From positions 1 through 5,240 of the forward strand of contig JANXRT010000392.1 of NCBI GenBank assembly GCA_025356735.1: a stretch of DNA of 5,240 nucleotides, given 5' to 3'. Position numbers and translations under genes: made by a program. Under the pieces are notes generated by a model. The model searched no databases. It was not told where the DNA came from and saw only the letters and a list, made by a program, of their open reading frames with translations. Shown one piece after another: positions 1-5,240 of this stretch. Within the stretch, counting starts at the first letter, position 1; every line of letters starts with the position of its first letter. The DNA is from Acetobacteraceae bacterium (GTDB taxonomy: Bacteria > Pseudomonadota > Alphaproteobacteria > Acetobacterales > Acetobacteraceae).

Positions 1-510
1 GTGTCTGCGGGGATGCTGCTGGCGACCTGGCTGCTGCTGAAGAAGACGCGCATCGGACTGATCATCCAGGCGGCGTTGACGCACCCGCAGATGGCGAGCG
101 CGCTAGGGCATGACGTGCCGCGTGTATTCACCATCGTGTTCGCGGGGGGCTGCCTGCTGGCCGGGTTGGCGGGGGTAATCGGCGGCAACTACCAGACCAC
201 GGAACCGGGCATGGCGGATGCGATGGGGCCGATCGTTTTCGTGGTGGTGGTGTTCGGCGGGTTGGGATCGTTGGCTGGGTGCTTCATCGCCTCGATCATC
301 ATGGGCATGGTGCAGACCTTGGCCGTGGTGATCGACTATTCGATTTCCGACGTGTTCAAGCCGCTCGGGCTGGCGTTCGCGCCGGACAACCTGCTGGGCG
401 AGATTCTTACCGTGCCGGTGGCGCGGATCGGGGCGCTGCTGCCGTTCGCGATGATGATCCTTATCCTGCTGTTCCGTCCGCGCGGGCTGATGGGGACGCG
501 CGACACGTGA
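1..510 (+). CDS. livH: LivH-like branched-chain amino acid ABC transporter permease (5' truncated by window)
   Basis: This is the C-terminal 169 residues of an inner-membrane permease of the LivH family, one of the two transmembrane subunits of HAAT-type uptake systems. The frame is open from base 1, and full-length family members are about 290-310 residues, so roughly 120 N-terminal residues lie upstream; the GTG at base 1 is probably an internal valine. The cytoplasmic coupling region is visible at residues 14-41 (KKTRIG, then the MASALG segment), followed by hydrophobic helices, the conserved GGLGS motif at 86-90, and a last helix ending in RPRGLMG. Compared with E. coli LivH there is about 30 extra residues between the GGLGS helix and the final helix (around residues 115-143). 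It is followed after 10 nt by livM. The family call is firm; the substrate cannot be read from the sequence. Confidence 0.93.
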   Translation: MSAGMLLATWLLLKKTRIGLIIQAALTHPQMASALGHDVPRVFTIVFAGGCLLAGLAGVIGGNYQTTEPGMADAMGPIVFVVVVFGGLGSLAGCFIASIIMGMVQTLAVVIDYSISDVFKPLGLAFAPDNLLGEILTVPVARIGALLPFAMMILILLFRPRGLMGTRDT

Positions 511-520
511 CCCCATTTTC

Positions 521-1789
521 ATGAGAGGCAAGTACGCCTGGCTGTGGATTGCCGCCGTGGTTCTGGCGCTGGCGATCCCGTGGGCGTTCTATGATTTTCA
601 TACCGGGCGGCATTCCGGGTTTGTGATCTCGATGCTCAGCCAGATGGGCATGATGATCATCCTGGCGCTGTCGTACAACATGCTGCTGGGGCAAGCGGGG
701 CTTTTTTCGTTGTGCCACGCGACGTTCTTCGGCATCGGCGGCTATGCCACCATTCATTTCCTGAATGCCGCCGGGACGGGCAGCCTGCCGGTGCCGATCG
801 AGTTGATCCCGGTGCTGTCGGGACTTTCGGGGCTGGGGCTGGCGGTCGTGTTCGGCTACATGGCGACCAAGCAGCGCGCGACGGCTTTTGCCATGATCAC
901 GCTGGGCATCAGCGAACTGATGGCGACGGCGGCACTGATGTTCCACCATTTCTTTGGCGGCGAAGGTGGGGTCACGACCAACCGGATGATCGAGCATAGC
1001 CTATTCGGGTTGACCTATGCCTCCGGGCTTCAAGTCTATTACCTGATTCTGGCCTGGACGCTGCTTGCGACGGCGGCGATGTACTTTCTGACGCAGACGC
1101 CGCTTGGGCGGATGGCCAATGCGTGCCGCGACAATTTCGAGCGGGCGCAGTTCGTCGGCTACGATCCGCGGCGGGTGCGGTTTCTGCAGTTCGCGCTTTC
1201 GGGGCTGTTCGCGGGGATCGGCGGCGGGCTTTACGCCATCACCTATGAGATCGTCACGTTCGATGCGCTGGCGGCGCCGTTGTCGGCCAACGCGCTGCTG
1301 ATGGCGTATATCGGCGGCACGACGGTGTTCGCCGGGCCGGTGCTGGGCGCCGTGCTGATTACCTTGCTGCAAAGCGGCGTCAGCCTGATGTCCAACTCCT
1401 GGCTGGTCTATGTCGGGGTGATGTTCATCACCATGGTGATCTTCGCGCCGGCGGGATTGACCGGGCTGATACTGGCGCACCGGCCGATCGCGCGGGCCGG
1501 GCGGCTTGGCCGGCTGGCGCTGCCGTATGTGCGGATCGTGCCGCCGGCGCTGGCGCTGGTGCTGGGGTTTGTCGGCGTTGTCGAGCTGACCTCGTTCCTG
1601 ACCATCGGCGCCGCGCAGGGCAAGAGCCTGGTGTTGTTTGGCAACAGGATCGACATCCATGCGGCAATGCCCTGGATCGTCTCCACCGTCGCGCTGGTCG
1701 GGGGTGCGGCGTGGTTGCGCGTCGAGTCTCGGACTTTCGGGCGGGTTTGGGAGTCGGTGACAGCCGACCTCACGCCGGTGCGGGCATGA
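521..1789 (+). CDS. livM: LivM-like branched-chain amino acid ABC transporter permease with C-terminal extension
   Basis: This is the second transmembrane subunit of the HAAT-type transporter, 422 residues, in the inner membrane. Family hallmarks are an N-terminal helix (about 5-27), the conserved block at 48-75 (LALSYNMLLGQAGLFSLCHA then FFGIGGY), a cytoplasmic coupling segment near PLGRMANACRDN, and the late motif AYIGGTTVFAGPVLGA at 262-277. Typical LivM proteins end soon after the region matching residue 318; here about 100 more residues follow, with a basic stretch (HRPIARAGRLGRL) and two further hydrophobic segments before VRA. The extension is real coding sequence, because its stop codon overlaps the livG start as ATGA (1786-1789). 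The ATG at 521 lacks a clear Shine-Dalgarno and lies 10 nt after the livH stop, suggesting translational coupling. The family is certain; the substrate is not. Confidence 0.95.
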   Translation: MRGKYAWLWIAAVVLALAIPWAFYDFHTGRHSGFVISMLSQMGMMIILALSYNMLLGQAGLFSLCHATFFGIGGYATIHFLNAAGTGSLPVPIELIPVLSGLSGLGLAVVFGYMATKQRATAFAMITLGISELMATAALMFHHFFGGEGGVTTNRMIEHSLFGLTYASGLQVYYLILAWTLLATAAMYFLTQTPLGRMANACRDNFERAQFVGYDPRRVRFLQFALSGLFAGIGGGLYAITYEIVTFDALAAPLSANALLMAYIGGTTVFAGPVLGAVLITLLQSGVSLMSNSWLVYVGVMFITMVIFAPAGLTGLILAHRPIARAGRLGRLALPYVRIVPPALALVLGFVGVVELTSFLTIGAAQGKSLVLFGNRIDIHAAMPWIVSTVALVGGAAWLRVESRTFGRVWESVTADLTPVRA

Positions 1790-2562
1790 CGGCCGCGCTC
1801 AGCCTGCGCAAGGTGACCAAGAGCTTCGGGCCGACCGAGATCATCCGCGGCGTCGATCTGGAGATCGCGACCGGCGAGCGGCACGCCATCATCGGGCCGA
1901 ACGGCGCGGGCAAGACCACTTTGTTCAACCTGATCAGCGGCCGGTTTCATATCAGCTCGGGCGAGATCCTGCTTAATGGCGAGCGGATCGATGCGCTGCC
2001 GCCGCACCAGATCAATCGGCGGGGGCTGTCGCGCAGCTTTCAGATCACGTCGATCTTTCACAACCTGTCGGTGTTCGAGAATTTGCGGTGCGCGCTACTG
2101 TGGAGCGCGGGATACCGGTATTCGTTCTGGAACCCGTTGGGCCGGCAGCGCGAGCTGAACGACCATGCCGGGCGGTTGCTGGAGGACCTCAACCTGACGG
2201 CGCGGCGAGACACGCGGGCCGGGTTGCTGTCGTATGCCGACCAGCGCGCGCTGGAGGTTGGGATGACGATCGCGGGCGGGGCCTCGGTCATCCTGCTCGA
2301 CGAACCGACGGCGGGGATGAGCAACACCGAGACGGATTATGCGATGGAGCTGATCCGGCGAGTGACGGTGGGCAAGACGCTGGTGATGGTCGAGCACGAC
2401 ATGAAGGTGGTTTTCGATCTGGCCGACCGGATTACCGTGCTGGTGTATGGGCAGATCATCGCGTCGGGTCCGCCGGCGGAGGTGCGTGCCAGCCGGGCGG
2501 TGCAGGAAGCTTACCTTGGCGCGGATTTCTCGGCCCAGGCTGCCAGTGAGGTGGCGGCGTGA
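1786..2562 (+). CDS. livG: LivG-like ABC transporter ATP-binding protein (HAAT family)
   Basis: This is one of two cytoplasmic ATPase subunits, 258 residues, expected to heterodimerise with LivF and power the LivH/LivM channel. Visible motifs are Walker A GPNGAGKTT at 37-45, Q-loop Q86, a signature-like LSYADQ at 148-153, Walker B VILLDE at 168-173, and the H-loop histidine H204 in VEHD. It ends with the AYLGADF segment typical of LivG. The signature departs from the usual LSGGQ/LSYGQ: Ala151 (codon 2236-2238) occupies the second glycine position. The start at 1786 is chosen because it overlaps the livM stop (ATGA) and puts MTAALSLRKV just before the first ABC strand; an in-frame ATG at 1711 would add 25 residues lying inside livM and is unlikely. 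No strong ribosome site is seen, so coupling to livM is likely. Confidence 0.96.
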   Translation: MTAALSLRKVTKSFGPTEIIRGVDLEIATGERHAIIGPNGAGKTTLFNLISGRFHISSGEILLNGERIDALPPHQINRRGLSRSFQITSIFHNLSVFENLRCALLWSAGYRYSFWNPLGRQRELNDHAGRLLEDLNLTARRDTRAGLLSYADQRALEVGMTIAGGASVILLDEPTAGMSNTETDYAMELIRRVTVGKTLVMVEHDMKVVFDLADRITVLVYGQIIASGPPAEVRASRAVQEAYLGADFSAQAASEVAA

Positions 2563-3257
2563 TGCTCGAAGTGTCCGACCTGCACGCCTACTATGGGCAG
2601 AGCCACATCCTGCACGGCGTCGATCTGCGTGTCGGCGAGGGCGAGATCGTCAGCCTGCTTGGGCGCAACGGGGTTGGGCGGTCCACCACCTGCAAGGCGA
2701 TCATGGGTCTGGTGGTGCCGCAGGGCCAGGTCCGGTATCGCGGCCGCGATTTGGCAGGGTTGCGGCCCGATCTGGTTTCGCGTGCCGGGATCGGCTACGT
2801 GCCGGAGGACCGGCAGATCTTTCCGACCTTGACCGTGCGGCAGAATTTGGAACTGGGGCTGAAGCGACCGGGCAGGTTCGGGCGATGGAATTTCACCGAC
2901 GTGTTCCGGCTGTTCCCCAATTTGGATGCGCGGCAGAACACCGCGGCGGGGGTTCTTTCCGGCGGCGAGCAGCAGATGCTGACGATGTGCTGCACGCTGA
3001 TGGGCGATCCGGAATTGATCCTGATCGACGAGCCGACCGAGGGCCTGGCGCCCAAGCTGGTCGAGCAGGTCGGGGTGCTGCTGGAAGAGATCGCCAGGCG
3101 TGGCGTGTCAGTGCTTCTGGTCGAGCAGAAGCTGACCATCGCGCTAAAGATCTCCTCGCGGCTGTATGTCATGGGGCATGGCCGCATCGTGTTCGAGGGC
3201 ACGCCGGCCGAGTTGCAGGCGAACGCCGCAATGCGTCAGGAGTGGCTGGAGGTCTAA
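2562..3257 (+). CDS. livF: LivF-like ABC transporter ATP-binding protein with Walker A Lys-to-Arg change
   Basis: This is the second ATPase subunit, 231 residues from the ATG at 2562. An in-frame GTG at 2559 would add one residue and has better spacing (7 nt) to GAGG at 2548-2551, so either may be used. Motifs are Walker A-like GRNGVGRSTT at 34-43, VPEDRQIFP at 80-88 with Glu82 at the Q-loop position, a canonical signature LSGGEQ at 132-137, Walker B LILIDE at 152-157, and VEQ at 187-189 with Gln189 at the H-loop position. Glu and Gln at those two loops are usual for LivF (E. coli LivF has VPEGRR and LVEQN). Arg40 (codon CGG 2679-2681) replacing the Walker A lysine is not usual for ABC ATPases in general, although I recall GR[ST]T-type LivF proteins in some proteobacteria. 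It overlaps livG and ends the liv gene run. Confidence 0.96.
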   Translation: MLEVSDLHAYYGQSHILHGVDLRVGEGEIVSLLGRNGVGRSTTCKAIMGLVVPQGQVRYRGRDLAGLRPDLVSRAGIGYVPEDRQIFPTLTVRQNLELGLKRPGRFGRWNFTDVFRLFPNLDARQNTAAGVLSGGEQQMLTMCCTLMGDPELILIDEPTEGLAPKLVEQVGVLLEEIARRGVSVLLVEQKLTIALKISSRLYVMGHGRIVFEGTPAELQANAAMRQEWLEV

Positions 3258-3281
3258 GGGATGCGCCCCGGGGCGCATCCC
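3258..3281. repeat. Perfect 24-bp palindrome directly after livF stop
   Basis: The half-sites are GGGATGCGCCCC (3258-3269) and GGGGCGCATCCC (3270-3281), which are exact reverse complements. As RNA this gives a 10-bp stem with a CCGG loop, starting at the base after the TAA of livF. It could act as a 3' stabilising or terminating hairpin for the liv transcript, but no T-run follows, so intrinsic termination of the classical kind is not supported. It may also be a REP-like extragenic palindrome or a protein-binding site. The structure is certain; the role is inference. Confidence 0.8.
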
Positions 3282-3291
3282 CGGCGGGGTA

Positions 3292-3306
3292 TGGGGCAGA
3301 GCCCCA
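3292..3306. repeat. Short GC hairpin in the livF-minC gap
   Basis: TGGGGC (3292-3297) and GCCCCA (3301-3306) form a perfect 6-bp stem with an AGA loop. It sits 10 nt after the 24-bp palindrome and, with it, makes a two-hairpin cluster in the only sizeable non-coding gap between the liv and min genes. The 5' side (GGGGTAT, 3286-3292) can alternatively pair with ATACCCC at 3338-3344 next to the minC start. No T-tract follows. Confidence 0.55.
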
Positions 3307-3314
3307 CGCTTACC

Positions 3315-3342
3315 TTGACGCGGCTTGGACCCGTAGGATACC
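3315..3342 (+). promoter_or_regulatory. Candidate sigma-70-type promoter for minCDE
   Basis: TTGACG at 3315-3320 matches the TTGACA -35 consensus at five of six positions. With a 16-nt spacer the -10 would be GATACC at 3337-3342, a weak match (three of six to TATAAT), which is tolerable in high-GC alphaproteobacteria where the -35 element is often better conserved. It lies in the liv/min gap just ahead of minC. Initiation some 7 nt downstream would begin within a few bases of the minC GTG at 3351, so a leaderless or near-leaderless message is possible. This is read by eye only. Confidence 0.35.
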
Positions 3343-3350
3343 CCATAGGT

Positions 3351-4046
3351 GTGAGTTCCGAAGAGCCGTCGCAATCCTTCATCCGCGTCCGCGGTCGATC
3401 CTTCATGGCGGTCGTGCTTGTTCCCGAGGCGCCGATCGGGGATTGGCTGACCCGGTTGGACGAGCAGACGCGGCGGGCGCCGTTGTTCTTCGACGAGCGG
3501 CCGGTGATCGTCGATTTCTCGGCGCTGCCGATCGAGACCGATTTTCCGGAGGTGCTGGCGGCGCTCAAGACGCGCGATCTTCGTATCATCGGCATCGAGG
3601 GCGCGACGCCGGAGCTTCTGGGCGCGGAAAGCTGGGGGTTGCCGAAGCTGCTTGGCGGCAAGCCGGTGGGATTGATCGAGGTGCCGGAGACGCCGGATGA
3701 CGCGGCGCCGGCGCCGAACGCCTCGTTGATCGTGCATGGGCCGATCCGATCCGGCCAGTCGATCGTGTCGTTGACCGGGGACGTGACGGTGATCGGGTCG
3801 GTCTCATCAGGGGCGGAGGTGATCGCGGGCGGGTCGGTGCATGTCTATGGCACAATTCGCGGCCGGGTGGTTGCCGGGTTCACGGGCGGCAAGGACGTGC
3901 GGATTTTTTGCAGCCGGCTGGAGGCTGAGCTTTTGGCGATCGATGGGATATACCGCACCGCCGACGACACCGCGCCGGCGTTGCGGGGCAAGGCCGTGCA
4001 GGCGTGGCTGGACGACGACGTGCTTGTGGTCGCTGCCCTGGATTGA
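3351..4046 (+). CDS. minC: Septum site-determining protein MinC (FtsZ assembly inhibitor)
   Basis: MinC is recruited to the membrane by MinD and blocks FtsZ polymer assembly away from midcell. The product is 231 residues, near the family norm. The N-terminal FtsZ-acting domain is at about 8-110 (FIRVRGRSFMAVVLV, then VIVDFSALP at 52-60); a short Pro/Ala linker lies at 112-122. The C-terminal beta-helix at about 124-205 carries RSGQ (133-136), GDVTVIG (143-149), GAEVIAGGSVHVYGTIRGR (154-172) and IFCSRLEAELLAI (185-197), closely matching E. coli MinC and including the MinD-binding region. The GTG at 3351 is chosen because the first domain strand starts soon after it. The longer in-frame start at 3261 lies inside the palindrome, and ATG 3405 would remove the first strand. 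The ribosome site is poor (AGGA 3335-3338, 12 nt away). minD follows after 24 nt. Confidence 0.95.
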   Translation: MSSEEPSQSFIRVRGRSFMAVVLVPEAPIGDWLTRLDEQTRRAPLFFDERPVIVDFSALPIETDFPEVLAALKTRDLRIIGIEGATPELLGAESWGLPKLLGGKPVGLIEVPETPDDAAPAPNASLIVHGPIRSGQSIVSLTGDVTVIGSVSSGAEVIAGGSVHVYGTIRGRVVAGFTGGKDVRIFCSRLEAELLAIDGIYRTADDTAPALRGKAVQAWLDDDVLVVAALD

Positions 4047-4056
4047 AGCCGATATG

Positions 4057-4063
4057 AAGAAGG
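4057..4063 (+). promoter_or_regulatory. Ribosome binding site deciding the minD start
   Basis: AAGAAGG lies in the minC-minD gap. TTG (4065), ATG (4068) and ATG (4071) are consecutive in-frame start candidates. Spacing is 7 nt to ATG 4071, against 4 and 1 nt to the others, which favours 4071 and gives an N-terminus (MAKVIVVTSGKGG) that aligns residue for residue with E. coli MinD. Confidence 0.6.
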
Positions 4064-4070
4064 TTTGATG

Positions 4071-4886
4071 ATGGCGAAGGTTATCGTTGTTACGTCCGGC
4101 AAGGGCGGGGTCGGCAAGACCACCTCCACCGCGGCGCTGGGTGCCGCGCTGGCGAAAAGCGGGCAGAAGGTGGTGGTGATCGACTTCGATGTCGGGTTGC
4201 GCAACCTCGATTTGGTGAGGGGCGCCGAGCGGCGGGTGGTGTTCGACCTGATCAACGTGGTGCAGGGCGAGGCCAAGCTGGCGCAGGCGCTGATACGGGA
4301 CAAGCGGGTGGATACGCTGTCGCTGCTGCCGGCGTCGCAGACGCGCGACAAGGACGCGCTGACGATCGAGGGGGTTGAGAAGGTTATTACGGAGTTGCGG
4401 GAAAAGTTCGACTGGATCCTGTGCGACAGCCCGGCCGGGATCGAGAAGGGTGCGACGATGGCGATGCACTATGCCGATTTGGCGGTGATCGTTACCAACC
4501 CCGAGGTTTCCTCGGTTCGCGATTCGGATCGCATCATCGGGTTGCTCGATTCCAAGACCGCGCGGGCGGTCAAGGGCGAGCGGATGGACAAACACCTGCT
4601 GATCACCCGGTTCGATCCCGCGCGTGCCGAGCGTGGCGAGATGCTGAAGATCGACGATATCCTGGAGATTCTGGCGATCCCGCTGCTCGGCATCATTCCC
4701 GAGAGCCCGCAGGTGCTGACGGCCTCGAACGTCGGCTCGCCGATCACGCTGAACAGCCCGGAGAGCGCGCCGGGGCGGGCGTATTTCGATGCGGCGAAGC
4801 GGCTGATGGGCGAGACCTTGCCGATGCGTATCCCTAGCGAGCGCAAAAGCCTGCTAGGAAAGCTGTTCGGCAGGAGGGTGGCATGA
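4071..4886 (+). CDS. minD: Septum site-determining protein MinD (membrane-binding ATPase)
   Basis: MinD is a ParA/MinD-family P-loop ATPase. It dimerises on ATP, binds the inner membrane, recruits MinC, and is released when MinE stimulates hydrolysis. The product is 271 residues, the usual length. The deviant Walker A KGGVGKTT spans 11-18 with signature Lys11 and Lys16. Switch-region DFDVGLRNLD lies at 38-47 with Asp38 and Asp40, and PASQTRDKDAL at 87-97. The Walker B-region CDSPAGIE is at 118-125 with Asp119, and TNPEVSSVRDSDR follows. The C-terminus (about 256-271, ERKSLLGKLFGRR) is the expected amphipathic membrane-targeting helix. All catalytic positions look intact. ATG 4068 or TTG 4065 would add one or two Met residues. 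The stop overlaps the minE start (ATGA 4883-4886). Confidence 0.98.
   Translation: MAKVIVVTSGKGGVGKTTSTAALGAALAKSGQKVVVIDFDVGLRNLDLVRGAERRVVFDLINVVQGEAKLAQALIRDKRVDTLSLLPASQTRDKDALTIEGVEKVITELREKFDWILCDSPAGIEKGATMAMHYADLAVIVTNPEVSSVRDSDRIIGLLDSKTARAVKGERMDKHLLITRFDPARAERGEMLKIDDILEILAIPLLGIIPESPQVLTASNVGSPITLNSPESAPGRAYFDAAKRLMGETLPMRIPSERKSLLGKLFGRRVA
4872..4877 (+). promoter_or_regulatory. Strong Shine-Dalgarno for minE inside minD
   Basis: A full AGGAGG lies 5 nt before the minE ATG at 4883, within the last codons of minD. It is the best ribosome site in the window. It suggests that MinE synthesis does not depend solely on coupling to minD, consistent with the need for a balanced MinD:MinE ratio (inference). 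Confidence 0.7.
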
Positions 4887-5152
4887 GCCTTTTGGATTTC
4901 TTCACCCGGCGCAGCTCGGCGCCGGTGGCGCGGGACCGGCTTCAGATCCTGCTGGCGCATGAGCGATCGGCGGGAAGCGATTCCAACCTGATCAACCGGT
5001 TGCAGGAGGAAATCCTGCAGGTGATCGCCAAGCACATGGCGATCGATCGGGACAAGGTTATCGTGAAGGTGGATCGCGGGAAGGCTATGTCCACGTTGGA
5101 GATCGATATCGAGATGCCGGCTTGTGGGGGAAGGCTGGGGACTGGGAACTAG
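4883..5152 (+). CDS. minE: Cell division topological specificity factor MinE
   Basis: MinE binds membrane-bound MinD, displaces MinC and stimulates MinD ATPase, which creates the oscillation that confines division to midcell. The product is 89 residues (E. coli 88). Residues 2-9 (SLLDFFTR) match the N-terminal membrane-contacting segment, and 13-29 (APVARDRLQILLAHERS) the anti-MinCD helix with its RLQI core. The topological specificity domain spans about 33-79, with helix LINRLQEEILQVIAKHM and strands VIVKVD and MSTLEIDIEMP. After Pro79 the last ten residues (ACGGRLGTGN) resemble nothing I recognise in MinE and look like a low-constraint tail. The start overlaps the minD stop as ATGA, behind a strong AGGAGG. 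Confidence 0.97.
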   Translation: MSLLDFFTRRSSAPVARDRLQILLAHERSAGSDSNLINRLQEEILQVIAKHMAIDRDKVIVKVDRGKAMSTLEIDIEMPACGGRLGTGN

Positions 5153-5169
5153 CCTGGGTTCCAGGTTGG
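5149..5169. other. Hairpin spanning the minE stop codon
   Basis: Bases 5149-5157 pair with 5161-5169 (core CCTGG/CCAGG, loop GTT) to give a 9-bp stem including two G-U pairs. The minE TAG is inside the 5' arm. There is no following T-run, so it is at best a weak or factor-dependent terminator or an mRNA 3'-end structure. Confidence 0.35.
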
Positions 5170-5186
5170 CCCGTGACGGAGGTCGG

Positions 5187-5240
5187 ATGACGATCGGAGA
5201 TGCGCCTGTGTGCCAAGCCGTGACGGTGAACCATATCGCG
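5187..5240 (+). CDS. Start of an unidentified gene (3' truncated by window)
   Basis: An ATG at 5187 opens a frame that stays open to the last base, giving 18 residues (MTIGDAPVCQAVTVNHIA). A GGAGGT at 5178-5183 precedes it, though only 3 nt separate it from the ATG. It lies 34 nt after minE on the same strand and could be co-transcribed with it. The family cannot be assigned from 18 residues. The VNHIA segment is reminiscent of the first strand of VOC/glyoxalase-fold proteins, where an NHxAI-type strand often comes near the N-terminus, but this is only a hint. Confidence 0.4.
   Translation, partial: MTIGDAPVCQAVTVNHIA

Noticed and set aside
1..3. GTG at base 1 as the true livH start
   Set aside because: The resulting protein would lack over a third of the family length, including the first several helices. 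The frame most likely continues upstream of the window.
103..531. Minus-strand open frame over livH
   Set aside because: Its product is rich in His, Arg, Gln and Pro with no recognisable domain, the usual appearance of an antisense shadow in GC-rich coding DNA. The + strand frame is a clear LivH. The same reasoning disposes of the other long minus-strand frames across the window.
1711..1785. 25-residue N-terminal extension of LivG from ATG 1711
   Set aside because: The extension lies wholly within the livM coding region and adds an Arg-rich segment not seen in LivG. The ATG at 1786 overlaps the livM stop and begins just before the first ABC strand.
3258..3281. Classical rho-independent terminator after livF
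   Set aside because: The stem is strong but is followed by CGGCGGGG rather than a T-run, so it is recorded as a palindrome/repeat with possible 3'-end function.
3261..3350. 30-residue N-terminal extension of MinC from ATG 3261
   Set aside because: This start lies inside the 24-bp palindrome, has no ribosome site, and the added residues do not resemble MinC, whose first strand follows the GTG at 3351.
2447..3700. 417-codon plus-strand frame across livF and into minC
   Set aside because: Despite its length the translation is Arg/Ala/Gly-rich low-complexity sequence with no motif, and it overlaps livF and minC, both of which have intact family motifs in other frames.
4054..4068. Four-codon mini-ORF (ATG AAG AAG GTT TGA) ending on a minD start ATG
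   Set aside because: It is tempting as a coupling leader, but the AAGAAGG it contains is more simply the minD Shine-Dalgarno. It has no ribosome site of its own.

Overview
The window is GC-rich, densely coding DNA from a Gram-negative bacterium, with every supported gene on the + strand. A high-GC proteobacterium, probably an alphaproteobacterium of the Rhodospirillales/Acetobacteraceae kind, fits best. The reasons are the strong G/C third-position bias with heavy GGG/CGG/TTG use, a MinCDE system of proteobacterial type, and a HAAT-type ABC transporter of a clade I associate with alpha- and betaproteobacteria. This placement is inference, since there is no rRNA or other firm phylogenetic marker.

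Left part (1-3257): the 3' end of a livH-like permease, then livM, livG and livF. Together they encode the membrane and ATPase parts of a branched-chain amino acid (HAAT) type uptake system. The genes are packed as one transcription unit: a 10-nt gap for livH/livM, an ATGA overlap for livM/livG, and a TGATG or GTGA overlap for livG/livF. The substrate-binding protein is not in the window, so the true substrate (branched-chain amino acid, amide, urea, aromatic acid or other) is open.

Middle (3258-3350): a 93-nt intergenic stretch. It begins with a perfect 24-bp palindrome abutting the livF stop codon, followed by a second hairpin and then a plausible promoter with a good TTGACG -35 element.

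Right part (3351-5152): minC, minD and minE, the complete septum-site placement system. MinC inhibits FtsZ, MinD is the membrane-binding ATPase, and MinE drives the pole-to-pole oscillation. minD and minE overlap by ATGA, with a strong Shine-Dalgarno inside the minD 3' end. A weak hairpin covers the minE stop. A new reading frame with an AGG-rich ribosome site starts at 5187 and runs off the window.

No mobile element, CRISPR array, tRNA or rRNA was seen, and I do not see an undescribed system here. The most interesting point is in the transporter ATPases. LivF has Arg in place of the Walker A lysine and LivG has Ala in place of the second glycine of the ABC signature. Both changes fall in the same composite ATP site of the expected LivG/LivF heterodimer, leaving one consensus and one degenerate site.
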